Shown: piece after piece, positions 49,732 to 58,176 of the stretch | How positions within the stretch are numbered: position 1 is the first letter of the stretch | Layout of the letters: each line of letters begins with the position of its first letter | NCBI GenBank assembly: GCA_040401595.1 | Contig: JBBAOE010000002.1 | Span: forward strand, 1-64,000 | Length of the DNA: 64,000 nucleotides | Direction: 5' to 3' | DNA from: RFPW01 sp040401595 | GTDB lineage: Bacteria; Pseudomonadota; Gammaproteobacteria; Burkholderiales; Burkholderiaceae_E | Position numbers and translations under genes: made by a program | The notes under the pieces: model-generated | What the model was told of the DNA's origin: nothing | The model's input: only the letters and a program-made list of their open reading frames with translations | Database searches by the model: none

Positions 49732-51684
49732 ATGACCATGACTGCATATCCACTGCTCGAACGCATCAATTCCCCGGCCGACCTGCGCCGGCTTGATCGT
49801 TCCCGACTTCAGCCACTCGCCCAGGAGCTGCGGGCTTACCTGCTCGAAACGGTCTCGCAGACGGGTGGCCATCTGTCTTCGAACCTGGGCACGGTTGAGC
49901 TTTCGATTGCACTGCATCGCGTGTTCGAGACACCGCGGGACCGGATTGTCTGGGACGTGGGACATCAAAGCTATCCGCACAAGATTCTGACGGGACGTCG
50001 AGACGCGATGCCAACCCTGCGACAGCTGGGCGGTCTTTCTGGTTTTCCGCGTCGTGTCGAGAGTGAGTACGACACCTTCGGTACCGCGCATTCGTCGACG
50101 AGTATTTCGGCGGCGCTCGGCATGGCAGTGGCGTCGCGCAACCTCGGCGACAACGTCGGGCCGCGCCGGCGTCGTCATATTGCCGTGATCGGCGACGGCG
50201 CGCTCAGTGCGGGTATGGCCTTCGAGGCACTCAACAATGCCGGGGTAACGCCCGATATTGACTTGTTGGTGATCCTGAATGACAACGATATGTCGATCTC
50301 ACCGGCAGTCGGGGCACTCAATCGCTATCTGGCTCGTTTGCTGTCGGGGCGCTTCTACGCGGCGGCGCGAAGTTTTGCCCGCGATGTGCTCTCGATTGCG
50401 CCGCCGGTGCTGGAGATCGCGCGACGCTTCGAAGAGCATGCCAAGGGCATGGTGTCTCCTGCCACACTGTTTGAAGAGTTCGGCTTCAACTATGTCGGTC
50501 CGATCGACGGGCACGATCTGGAGTCGCTGGTGCCCACTCTGCAGAACCTGCGCGAATTGCGCGGTCCTCAGTTTTTGCATGTCGTCACTCGCAAGGGGGC
50601 TGGCTACAAGCGTGCCGAAGCCGATCCGATTTCGTATCACGGTCCCGGAAAGTTTGACCCGTCAGTCGGCCTGGGCAAATCCAGTGCGCCGTCCAAACCA
50701 ACGTTTACCCAGATTTTCGGGCAGTGGTTGTGTGACCAGGCCGAGGCCGACTCCCGCCTGGTCGCGATCACGCCGGCGATGCGGGAAGGCTCGGGCCTGG
50801 TTGAATTCGAGCGTCGGTTTCCATCGCGTTATTTTGACGTCGGCATCGCCGAGCAGCACGCCGTGACCTTTGCAGCCGGGATCGCCTGTGAGGGGCTCAA
50901 GCCCGTCGTCGCAATTTATTCCACGTTCCTGCAGCGTGGGTATGACCAGCTGATCCATGACGTCGCTCTGCAAAACCTCCCGGTTCTGTTTGCGCTGGAT
51001 CGCTCTGGTCTGGTGGGCGCGGACGGGGCTACCCACGCGGGGGCCTACGATATTGCCTATCTTCGCTGCATCCCGAACATGGTCGTACTGGTTCCGAGTG
51101 ACGAGGATCAGTGCCGCCGCATGCTGAGCGCTGGATTTGCTCATGACGGCCCGGTTGCAGTGCGTTATCCCCGCGGGGCGGGCGTGGGCGCCGCGGTCGG
51201 GACCGATCTGGAGCCCATTGCGATCGGCAAGGGCGAGATCCGTCGGCACAGTCAGCGTCGGGCGCAACAGCAGGGGGGCATGGGACGGGTCGCTATTCTC
51301 GCGTTCGGGACGCTCCTGCATCCCGCACTGGCGGCGGCACAGGGTCTGGATGCGACGGTGGTGGATATGCGCTGCGTCAAACCCCTGGACCTGGAACTGT
51401 TGCTCTCACTGGCGGCTGACCATGATGCTCTGGTCACGATTGAAGAACATGCGATCTTTGGTGGTGCGGGCAGCGCTTGCGCAGAAGCGCTGGCTGCTGC
51501 CGGCGTCCTGAGGCCCTTGCTCAATCTGGGACTGCCTGACCGGTTTATCGATCACGGTGACCATCAAAAACTATTGGCTGCAGAGGGCCTCGATGCCACG
51601 GGTATCGAGCGCTCGATCCGAAGCCGTTTCAGCGCTCTGGTGGCCTCGAGCCCGACCGCACCGTCAGACTATTCGGAGGACTGA
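49732..51684 (+). CDS. dxs: 1-deoxy-D-xylulose-5-phosphate synthase
   Basis: 650 residues from ATG 49732 (49738 is an alternative). Thiamine-diphosphate enzyme: HLSSNLGTVELSIALH, WDVGHQSYPHKILTGR, TPP-Mg motif GDGALSAGMAFEALNNAG with NDNDMSIS, catalytic Glu in DVGIAEQHAVTFAAGIA, and DRSGLVGADGATHAG. It joins pyruvate and glyceraldehyde-3-phosphate, first step of the non-mevalonate isoprenoid route feeding IspA. Its stop overlaps the folE2 start (TGATG). Confidence 0.98.
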   Translation: MTMTAYPLLERINSPADLRRLDRSRLQPLAQELRAYLLETVSQTGGHLSSNLGTVELSIALHRVFETPRDRIVWDVGHQSYPHKILTGRRDAMPTLRQLGGLSGFPRRVESEYDTFGTAHSSTSISAALGMAVASRNLGDNVGPRRRRHIAVIGDGALSAGMAFEALNNAGVTPDIDLLVILNDNDMSISPAVGALNRYLARLLSGRFYAAARSFARDVLSIAPPVLEIARRFEEHAKGMVSPATLFEEFGFNYVGPIDGHDLESLVPTLQNLRELRGPQFLHVVTRKGAGYKRAEADPISYHGPGKFDPSVGLGKSSAPSKPTFTQIFGQWLCDQAEADSRLVAITPAMREGSGLVEFERRFPSRYFDVGIAEQHAVTFAAGIACEGLKPVVAIYSTFLQRGYDQLIHDVALQNLPVLFALDRSGLVGADGATHAGAYDIAYLRCIPNMVVLVPSDEDQCRRMLSAGFAHDGPVAVRYPRGAGVGAAVGTDLEPIAIGKGEIRRHSQRRAQQQGGMGRVAILAFGTLLHPALAAAQGLDATVVDMRCVKPLDLELLLSLAADHDALVTIEEHAIFGGAGSACAEALAAAGVLRPLLNLGLPDRFIDHGDHQKLLAAEGLDATGIERSIRSRFSALVASSPTAPSDYSED

Positions 51685-52511
51685 TGAACGCGCCTGACCC
51701 CTCATCCGCCATGGGTGCCTTGCCCGACGTGCAGGGCAGCCTTGATGAGCGAGCCCTGGTGATCGATCGGGTGGGTATCCGTGGCGTACGCCATCCGGTC
51801 CGGTGGCGCGCGCAGGACAATATTCTCGCATCGGTCGGTCTTTGGACACTGGATGTGCAGTTGCCTGCGCAGCAGAAAGGCACTCACATGTCGCGCTTCG
51901 TGGCCATGCTCGAAGAGCAGGCAGACGCGCAGGTACCGCTCGATCTCGCGACCTTTCGGGGGCTTTTGCTGCGCATGCTCGAACGACTCGAAGCGACGCA
52001 GGGTGGCATCGAGGTCAGCTTTCCCTTCTTCATGCGCAAAACGGCTCCCGTCTCGGGCGTCGCTAGTTTGATGGACTATGAGTTGACGCTTGCTGGACGC
52101 GTCGATGGGAGTGGTGCAGCGCAGATTACGGTGAAAATTCTGGTTCCCGTCACCAGTTTGTGCCCCTGTTCGAAGGGGATCAGTGATTACGGGGCCCACA
52201 ATCAACGCTCCCACGTGACGGCCGAGGTGATCGTTGAGGGGGATCTGACCGTGGAGGCCCTGATCCGGTGCATTGAAGCTCAGGCGTCTTGTGAGCTCTG
52301 GGGCTTATTGAAGCGAACTGACGAAAAATATGTGACCGAACGAGCCTACGATAATCCCAAGTTTGTCGAGGATCTGGTCCGTGATGTCGCGGGGGCGTTG
52401 AAGGCACAGCTCGGGATCGGGCAATTCTGGGTTGAAGCGGAAAATTTCGAATCGATCCACAACCACTCCGCCTGGGCACGGATCACGAGCGCCGAATCAG
52501 CTGGGCCTTAG
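51684..52511 (+). CDS. folE2: GTP cyclohydrolase FolE2 (type IB)
   Basis: 275 residues from ATG 51684, directly after GGAGGA and overlapping the dxs stop. Tunnel-fold enzyme of the FolE2 family: VGIRGVRHPV, KGTHMSRFV, PVTSLCPCSKGISDYGAHNQRS (metal-binding Cys), NPKFVEDLVRDV, and ENFESIHNHSAWA. It makes dihydroneopterin triphosphate from GTP for folate or queuosine. Type IB enzymes work with metals other than zinc. The dxs-folE2 order is common in betaproteobacteria. The 3' end overlaps the convergent gene at 52483 by 29 bases. Confidence 0.96.
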   Translation: MNAPDPSSAMGALPDVQGSLDERALVIDRVGIRGVRHPVRWRAQDNILASVGLWTLDVQLPAQQKGTHMSRFVAMLEEQADAQVPLDLATFRGLLLRMLERLEATQGGIEVSFPFFMRKTAPVSGVASLMDYELTLAGRVDGSGAAQITVKILVPVTSLCPCSKGISDYGAHNQRSHVTAEVIVEGDLTVEALIRCIEAQASCELWGLLKRTDEKYVTERAYDNPKFVEDLVRDVAGALKAQLGIGQFWVEAENFESIHNHSAWARITSAESAGP

Positions 52512-53064
52512 CGCGTTCAGAAGCACTCAGGGGGCGTGGCCTGTCCTCGGGGCTGACTACAATGCGTCCGCGCGCCTGGCGCCATTCCTGCTCGATAGCA
52601 TCGCCGCGTGCCTGAACTTCGCCGCGTATCGCCACGTCGCGCGGGGAATGGCCATCATGCGGGTCTTCCAGTCCAAAGCGACTCGCGAGCCGATCCATGA
52701 TTTCGCGCGGTGAAATGGACTCCCGATTCTCGATGCTCCGTTTCACGGACTCGGAAATCAGCGCGACGTCGTTGAACTGCCAGCGCATCATGGCCCATTC
52801 GCGCGCAAGCGTCACGACCCTGTCAAAGGGGTAACCCGCCGTATCGCTGGCAATGGGTGGCAAGGCCATGAAGGCGGGTTGGGGTTGGCCACCTGGCAAG
52901 GCTTCGAGTCGGATCAGACCCCGTTGGGCAAGATCTTGCGCGAACGCGGTATTGATTGGGCCTGCAACGAATACACCGGTGTTGCTGGCCTGACGAACCG
53001 CCTCAATCAGCGCGATCTGTCGCGGATGGAGTTCTGCCGACCGGGGAGGATCAGGCGCAGTCAT
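52483..53064 (-). CDS. Conserved-looking hypothetical protein
   Basis: 193 residues from ATG 53064, with CCCGAG upstream. I do not recognise the family. The first two thirds look globular (RQIALIEAVRQASNTGVFVAGPINTAFAQDLAQRGLIRLEA), possibly a winged-helix-like fold; the C-terminal third is charged and Arg/Glu-rich (ESVKRSIENRESISPREIMDRLASRFGL; EWRQARGRIVVSPEDRPRPL). No signal peptide or membrane helix. It lies 36 bases after yajQ on the same strand, and its end overlaps folE2. Codon use looks like its neighbours. Confidence 0.75.
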   Translation of the reverse strand: MTAPDPPRSAELHPRQIALIEAVRQASNTGVFVAGPINTAFAQDLAQRGLIRLEALPGGQPQPAFMALPPIASDTAGYPFDRVVTLAREWAMMRWQFNDVALISESVKRSIENRESISPREIMDRLASRFGLEDPHDGHSPRDVAIRGEVQARGDAIEQEWRQARGRIVVSPEDRPRPLSASERAKAQLIRRS

Positions 53065-53099
53065 ACTCGGGCGTCCGACTGCCGATCACAGAGCGGGTT

Positions 53100-53585
53100 T
53101 CAGTCGCGAAAATTTCCGAAACTCAGTGGCAATTCGGTCATGTCCTTGCGCAGCAGCGCCATGACCGCCTGAAGGTCATCGCGCTTGGTCCCGGTCACGC
53201 GCACGGCGTCCCCTTGAATCGAGGCCTGCACCTTGATTTTACTGTCCTTCACGATGCGAACGATCTGTTTGGCATCATCGCCCGCAATCCCGTGACGGAC
53301 CGTAATCACTTGTTTCACCCGATCGCCGCTGACCTTCTGGATATCGCCCAAGTCAAGAAACCGGACGTCGACGCCCCGCTTTGCGCACTTTCCGAAAAGC
53401 ACGTCCCGCACCTGCCCGAGCTGAAAATCGCTGTCCGCATGGCAGGTCAGTTCATGCTCGCGTTGCTCGATTTTGGCGCTCGAGCCTTTGAAATCGAACC
53501 GGGTGGTGATTTCCTTGTTGGTCTGATCGATCGCATTTCGCACTTCGGTCTCATCAGCCTCAAGTGTGGCGTCGAACGATGGCAT
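53100..53585 (-). CDS. yajQ: YajQ-family cyclic-di-GMP/nucleotide-binding protein
   Basis: 161 residues, the normal length. MPSFDATLEADETEVRNAIDQTNKEITTRFDFKGS is diagnostic, followed by GKCAKRGVDVRFLDLGD and VRVTGTKRDDLQAVMALLR. Two RNP-like domains. YajQ binds c-di-GMP and/or nucleic acid and influences virulence and phage transcription in studied species; its precise role is not settled. GGAG precedes the start. It lies between argG and the hypothetical gene. Confidence 0.95.
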   Translation of the reverse strand: MPSFDATLEADETEVRNAIDQTNKEITTRFDFKGSSAKIEQREHELTCHADSDFQLGQVRDVLFGKCAKRGVDVRFLDLGDIQKVSGDRVKQVITVRHGIAGDDAKQIVRIVKDSKIKVQASIQGDAVRVTGTKRDDLQAVMALLRKDMTELPLSFGNFRD

Positions 53586-53627
53586 AGGATTCTCCGGGGG
53601 TGGGCCGCGTAACGCTGAATCAATGAT

Positions 53628-55064
53628 TCAGGCTTTGGCGGGATTTCGGGGCTTGACGACGCGCGCTGATGCGGGCTTGCGCCCGCGGCTCGCAGCGATC
53701 CGCATCCGCAAGGCGTTGAGTTTGATGAATCCGCCGGCGTCAGCCTGGTTGTAGGCACCCCCGTCGTCATCGAAGGTCGCAATTCGGGTGTCGAACAGGG
53801 AATCTTCGCTGGTGCGGCTGGTGACCAGTACGTTGCCCTTGAACAATTTGAGGACTACCTTGCCGTTGACGACCTTCTGCGTGTGGTCGATCAAGACTTG
53901 CAGTGCCTCGCGTTCGGGGCTGAACCAGTAGCCGTTGTAGACCAGGCTGGCGTAGCGCGGCATGAGGTCGTCCTTGAGATGGGCGACTTCACGATCGAGC
54001 GTCAGGCTCTCAATAGCACGGTGCGCCCGGAGCAGGATCGTTCCGCCCGGCGTCTCGTAACAACCACGACTCTTCATCCCGACATAGCGGTTTTCCACCA
54101 GATCGAGTCGGCCAACGCCGTGGCGTCCGCCGATCCGATTCAGTTCCGCAAGCAATTCGTGTGGTGCCAGTGCAATCCCATTGATGGCAACCGGATCACC
54201 GGCGCGGAAAGTGATTTCGATGCTCTCGGCACGGGCTGGCGCTTTCTCTGGCGATACCGTCAGACGCCACATGGTCTCGCTGGGCGCCTTGGACGGATCC
54301 TCGAGGACGCCGCCTTCGTAGCTGATGTGCAGCAGGTTGGCATCCATCGAGTAGGGAGCTTCCCCCTTACGTTTTTTGTAATCGACCGGGATACCGTGGG
54401 CATCGGCATAGGCGAGCAGACGATCCCGCGACAGCAGGTCCCATTCACGCCAGGGCGCGATGATTCTGACGCCTGGCATCAAACCATAAGCACCCAGTTC
54501 GAATCGGACCTGATCATTGCCTTTGCCCGTTGCGCCGTGGGAAATGGCGTCGGCTTTGACCTGGCGCGCGATTTCGATCAAGCGCTTTGCGATCAGTGGC
54601 CGAGCGATCGAAGTACCCAGGAGGTACTCGCCCTCGTAGAGGGCATTGGCACGAAACATGGGGAAGACAAAGTCGCGGGTGAACTCTTCGCGCAGGTCTT
54701 CGATGAAGATATTCTCAGGTGGAATACCCATCTTGAGTGCTTTGGCGCGCGCGGGTTCGAGTTCTTCGCCCTGCCCGATATCGGCTGTAAACGTCACGAC
54801 TTCGCACTGATATTCGTCCTGCAACCATTTCAGGATGACCGAGGTGTCCAGTCCGCCCGAGTAGGCGAGGACGACTCGACGCACTGCAGATTCGCCCTCA
54901 CGCGCCGACTTGGCGGGTTTGGTTGGCACCATGGTCGGCGGGATGTGGCCAGTGATCGGGGGGGCTTTCGCCCGGGCCTTGGTTGCCTTAGCTGGCGACG
55001 CGCTGGAGAGGGCCGCCTTGGTGGCCTTCTTGGAAACGGGAGCGGAGGGTGTTTTTTTGGTCAT
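53628..55064 (-). CDS. argG: Argininosuccinate synthase with Lys/Ala/Pro-rich N-terminal extension
   Basis: 478 residues from ATG 55064, about 70 longer than usual. The first 60 residues are low-complexity and basic (KKATKAALSSASPAKATKAR), then VRRVVLAYSGGLDTSVILKWL carries the ATP pyrophosphatase loop and TADIGQGEELEPARAKAL, GATGKGNDQVRFE, APWREWDL and SRGCYETPGGTIL follow. It joins citrulline and aspartate in arginine synthesis; argF and argD are also in the window. If translation begins at ATG 54932 the protein is 434 residues and normal, so the extension needs checking. A basic C-terminal tail (RGRKPASARVVKPRNPAKA) is also odd. Confidence 0.92.
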   Translation of the reverse strand: MTKKTPSAPVSKKATKAALSSASPAKATKARAKAPPITGHIPPTMVPTKPAKSAREGESAVRRVVLAYSGGLDTSVILKWLQDEYQCEVVTFTADIGQGEELEPARAKALKMGIPPENIFIEDLREEFTRDFVFPMFRANALYEGEYLLGTSIARPLIAKRLIEIARQVKADAISHGATGKGNDQVRFELGAYGLMPGVRIIAPWREWDLLSRDRLLAYADAHGIPVDYKKRKGEAPYSMDANLLHISYEGGVLEDPSKAPSETMWRLTVSPEKAPARAESIEITFRAGDPVAINGIALAPHELLAELNRIGGRHGVGRLDLVENRYVGMKSRGCYETPGGTILLRAHRAIESLTLDREVAHLKDDLMPRYASLVYNGYWFSPEREALQVLIDHTQKVVNGKVVLKLFKGNVLVTSRTSEDSLFDTRIATFDDDGGAYNQADAGGFIKLNALRMRIAASRGRKPASARVVKPRNPAKA

Positions 55065-55128
55065 TTGTGCTGCTCGGTCTGAACCAGAATCCTGAGCCCG
55101 CCATTGTGCCACTGGCGACGCCGCTCGA

Positions 55129-56628
55129 CTAAACGTGACTCGGACTGGAACTGCGTGCTGCCGCGATCGGTAGTGCAATCCAGAACCGGGCACCCGCCGA
55201 AGGCACACTCGTCAATCCGGCCTGTCCACCGTGCAGCTCGGCGATGCGGCGCACGATGGCGAGGCCTAGACCACTGGATCCGCGCTGTTCACGATGGCGA
55301 CTGCCCTGAAAGAACCGTTCAAACACCCGGGGCTGATCCTCCGCGCTCACCCCCGGACCGGTGTCGGCGACTTCAATGCGCACGTCCCGACCTTCGCATG
55401 CGACGGTGACCCTGACTTCACCGGATACGGGGGTGAATCGAAGTGCATTGTCGAGCAGATTGGAGAGCGCGCGTTCCATCAGCGCGGCATCGAGCTGCAC
55501 CAAGGGCAGCCCGTCCGGGTAATCCACCAGGAGGCTGATCTGCGCATCTTCGGCGCGGGCACGAAACCGAGCCGCGATGTCGTCGAGAAATTCCCCGATC
55601 GCGATCGGTTCGGGTGCCGCCTGTAGATCGGGGCTGTCCAGGCGTCCGAGTTCGGCCAAGCTATCGGTGAGCCGGCGCAGATGACCGGCGTTCTGCATGG
55701 CCGCATCAAAGTATCGGACCTGAAGTTCTTCCGGCAATGTCTTGCCTTTAAGCCGGATCGTTTCGAGTTGGCCAATCAGTGCCGTGAGAGGCGTTCGCAG
55801 ATCATGGCTGACACCCGCCACCATGTCGCGGCGGCGTGCGTCGCTTTGCAGGACCCGCTCATTTTCCTGCCGCAGTCGGTCATACATTTCATGGAGGGTC
55901 AACGACAGCCGGCCGATTTCGTCCTGGCGATCGTCGTAGGGAAATTGGACAGGGAGCGCCGCTGCGAAGCCCGAACGGCGGATGCTCTCCGCCACGGACG
56001 TCAGCGCTGCCAGTGGGTGTGCGAGCAGGGCGATGATCGCGACAGTGAGGAGCGTACCGATCCCCAGCGTGAGTAGCACCATCTTGATCAGACCCTGGGC
56101 GGCATGGCCCCGAATGACCAGAGCTGTTTCCGCGTCAACTTCGGGGTCTCTTGCGACCACGTACAGCCAACCCCGCGGGACGCCATGGACCAGCACGGGT
56201 CTGGCTGCGACGACAGCAATGGCATCGATATCGTCGGGGTCATCGCCTTCGAGGGGGCGGGTGGGATCGTCATGCAATTCATCCAGCAGTTTTGCGAGGT
56301 CGACCCGATAGCGCGTCCAGAAGGGCCGGATATCGCCGGCAGTCGCCAGAACCCGACCGTCTCGATCCAGCAGATAGAGCCCGGTATTCGGTTCAAAGAG
56401 CACGAATTCGCTCAGCCGCTCCCCAAATCGTTCAGGATCGGCCGCATACGCGGTCCAGAGGTCCGGGAAGGAGGCCAGAATCTGTTTTGCAAAACCGTCG
56501 GCTCGTGCGCTCACGAGCTCGCTGCGATAGTCGCGGTAGGTGAGGTGTCCGACGGTCGCGATCATCGAGGCCAAGAGCATCGAGAACACCGCGATCAGCA
56601 TCAGGACACGGCTGCCGAGTGAATTCAT
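55129..56628 (-). CDS. Sensor histidine kinase
   Basis: 499 residues. Membrane helix 9-29, periplasmic sensor domain about 30-182, second helix 183-204, then HAMP (LLAHPLAALTSVAESIRRSG) to about 258. The dimerisation/phosphoacceptor box is MVAGVSHDLRTPLTAL with His275. ATPase: LSNLLDNALRFTP (N box), VADTGPGVS (G1), FERFF, GSSGLGLAIVRRIAELHGG (G2). It phosphorylates the response regulator encoded just upstream, whose stop overlaps this start by 4 bases. The signal is unknown. Confidence 0.94.
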   Translation of the reverse strand: MNSLGSRVLMLIAVFSMLLASMIATVGHLTYRDYRSELVSARADGFAKQILASFPDLWTAYAADPERFGERLSEFVLFEPNTGLYLLDRDGRVLATAGDIRPFWTRYRVDLAKLLDELHDDPTRPLEGDDPDDIDAIAVVAARPVLVHGVPRGWLYVVARDPEVDAETALVIRGHAAQGLIKMVLLTLGIGTLLTVAIIALLAHPLAALTSVAESIRRSGFAAALPVQFPYDDRQDEIGRLSLTLHEMYDRLRQENERVLQSDARRRDMVAGVSHDLRTPLTALIGQLETIRLKGKTLPEELQVRYFDAAMQNAGHLRRLTDSLAELGRLDSPDLQAAPEPIAIGEFLDDIAARFRARAEDAQISLLVDYPDGLPLVQLDAALMERALSNLLDNALRFTPVSGEVRVTVACEGRDVRIEVADTGPGVSAEDQPRVFERFFQGSRHREQRGSSGLGLAIVRRIAELHGGQAGLTSVPSAGARFWIALPIAAARSSSPSHV

Positions 56629-57341
56629 CGGGTGTCGATAAACCGGTAGCCCAGGCCCCGCACGGTCAGGACATAAGCGGGATTTGCAGGATCGGCTTCG
56701 ATCTTGGCGCGCAGGCGGTTGATATGTGTATTGACGTTATGTTCGTAGCCTTCGAAGGTCGTGCCCCAGATGGCGTCGAGCAATTGGGTTCGGTTGAAGG
56801 CCCGCCCGGGGTGTCGGGCGAGATAGTGCAGGAGGTCAAATTCCTTTGCCGTCAGCGCGATCGGTTTGCCGTGCAATCGCACCTCATGCGCGCTGGGATC
56901 GATTTGCAGATCGCCAGCCTCGATCATGGCTGCTTGGGCGGACGCCTTCGAAGCTGCTGCGAGATCGACGCGCCGCAGGATGGCCTTAACCCGTGCGGTC
57001 AATTCCATTACCGAAAACGGTTTGGTGAGGTAATCATCGGCGCCGAGTTCGAGCCCGAGTACGCGGTCCAATTCGCTCGAACGGGCGGTCAGCATCAATA
57101 CGGGGGTCGTGATGCGATCCATTCGGAGGGCTCGCAGCACATCGAGGCCATCGCGTTTGGGCAGCATGACATCCAGAACGATGAGATCGAAATCACCCGA
57201 CCGCGCCCGCCCGTAGCCCGTATCGCCGTCATGCACCACCTCAACCCGGTGGCCCAGATCGCGCACATGCATTGCGATCAGGTCCGCAATGTCGGCCTGA
57301 TCCTCGACGATCAGGATCTGGCGTTCGCTCGATTGGGGCAT
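56625..57341 (-). CDS. OmpR-family response regulator
   Basis: 238 residues. Receiver domain: acidic pocket VEDQAD, phospho-acceptor Asp57 in LIVLDVMLPKRDGLDVL, Thr in LMLTARSSELDRV and Lys107 in YLTKPFSVMEL. The C-terminal winged helix (EVRLHGKPIALTAKEFDLLHYLARHPGRAFNRTQLLDAIWG; RLRAKIEADPANPAYVLTVRGLGYRF) is OmpR/PhoB type. AAGGA precedes ATG 57341. It is divergent from the sigma-factor gene, with about 110 bases between starts. Confidence 0.95.
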   Translation of the reverse strand: MPQSSERQILIVEDQADIADLIAMHVRDLGHRVEVVHDGDTGYGRARSGDFDLIVLDVMLPKRDGLDVLRALRMDRITTPVLMLTARSSELDRVLGLELGADDYLTKPFSVMELTARVKAILRRVDLAAASKASAQAAMIEAGDLQIDPSAHEVRLHGKPIALTAKEFDLLHYLARHPGRAFNRTQLLDAIWGTTFEGYEHNVNTHINRLRAKIEADPANPAYVLTVRGLGYRFIDTR

Positions 57342-57450
57342 CTTAATCCTTGGAAATTCTTCGTTGAGACCATTTCGTGATCTTCATGAGATCTGTCCGC
57401 GAGGTGGACGCCGCACACTGCATGAACTTACAACGAAACCCTTCTGGGTG

Positions 57451-58143
57451 ATGACCATGCTGAGTTTGCTTGAACAAGAGTGCGCTGTTGCGGTTGATCT
57501 GGACCTCGATATCGTGCCAGACGAGGCCAGTATCGATCTTGCAGCGGCGCTGCTCGCCGAGGCGGGACGCATCGACCCGGCGTCGCCCACTGCAATGCCT
57601 GGAGATCTGCCACAGTCGACCCGGTTCACGGCGGATGACCTCGCTCAACATCGCCCGGCGCTGGTGCGCTTCGCCCGTCGCAAAGTGCGCGATGAGGCGT
57701 TGGCTGAGGACGCGGTGCAGGACGCCCTGCTGGCTGCGGTTGCCAGCATGGCCCGCTTTCAGGGCCAATCGAGTTTGCGGACTTGGTTGATTGGGATTCT
57801 GAATCACAAGATTCAGGACGTTTTCCGTCGCGAGACCCGATATGTCTCGATTTCTGGCGACGATGACGAGCAGGACCTTTTTGATCGTCTTGGGCTGAAT
57901 GGTGCCGATGAGTCCACGGATCCGATGCGGGCTGTCGCGAGTGCACGGATGCGTGCCGCGCTCGAGCGCGAAATCGAGGTGATGCCGCCGAACTTGAAGG
58001 CCGTGTTTCGGATGCAAGCCCTTGAGGGAATGGCGACACTCGAGGTTTGTGAGCAGCTGGACATCAGCGAGGCGAACTGCTGGGTTCGGTTGCATCGTGC
58101 ACGCAAACATCTGGCAGCCCGGATGCGGGACCACCTGGAATAA
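57451..58143 (+). CDS. ECF-type RNA polymerase sigma factor
   Basis: 230 residues from ATG 57451 (57457 also possible). An N-terminal acidic region of about 55 residues precedes region 2 (RPALVRFARRKVRDEALAEDAVQDALLAAVASMARFQGQSSLRTWLIGILNHKIQDVFRRE) and, after an acidic linker (SGDDDEQDLFD), region 4 (LKAVFRMQALEGMATLEVCEQLDISEANCWVRLHRARKHL). Regions 1 and 3 of housekeeping sigma factors are missing, so this is the extracytoplasmic-function type. No anti-sigma gene lies beside it; the next gene is convergent argF. It may be controlled otherwise, for example by the divergent two-component pair. Confidence 0.92.
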   Translation: MTMLSLLEQECAVAVDLDLDIVPDEASIDLAAALLAEAGRIDPASPTAMPGDLPQSTRFTADDLAQHRPALVRFARRKVRDEALAEDAVQDALLAAVASMARFQGQSSLRTWLIGILNHKIQDVFRRETRYVSISGDDDEQDLFDRLGLNGADESTDPMRAVASARMRAALEREIEVMPPNLKAVFRMQALEGMATLEVCEQLDISEANCWVRLHRARKHLAARMRDHLE

Positions 58144-58147
58144 AGCA

Positions 58148-58176
58148 GGCTTGGGGCTTTTGAGACGCCCCAGCCT
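58148..58176. terminator. Shared hairpin between the sigma factor and argF
   Basis: GGCTTGGGGC and GCCCCAGCC pair, with one unpaired T and an 8-base TTTTGAGAC loop region. It lies between the two convergent stops and probably terminates both transcripts, although T tracts are short. Confidence 0.55.

Noticed and set aside
53883..55082. 399-codon plus-strand frame inside argG
   Set aside because: Antisense shadow; argG motifs are complete on the other strand.
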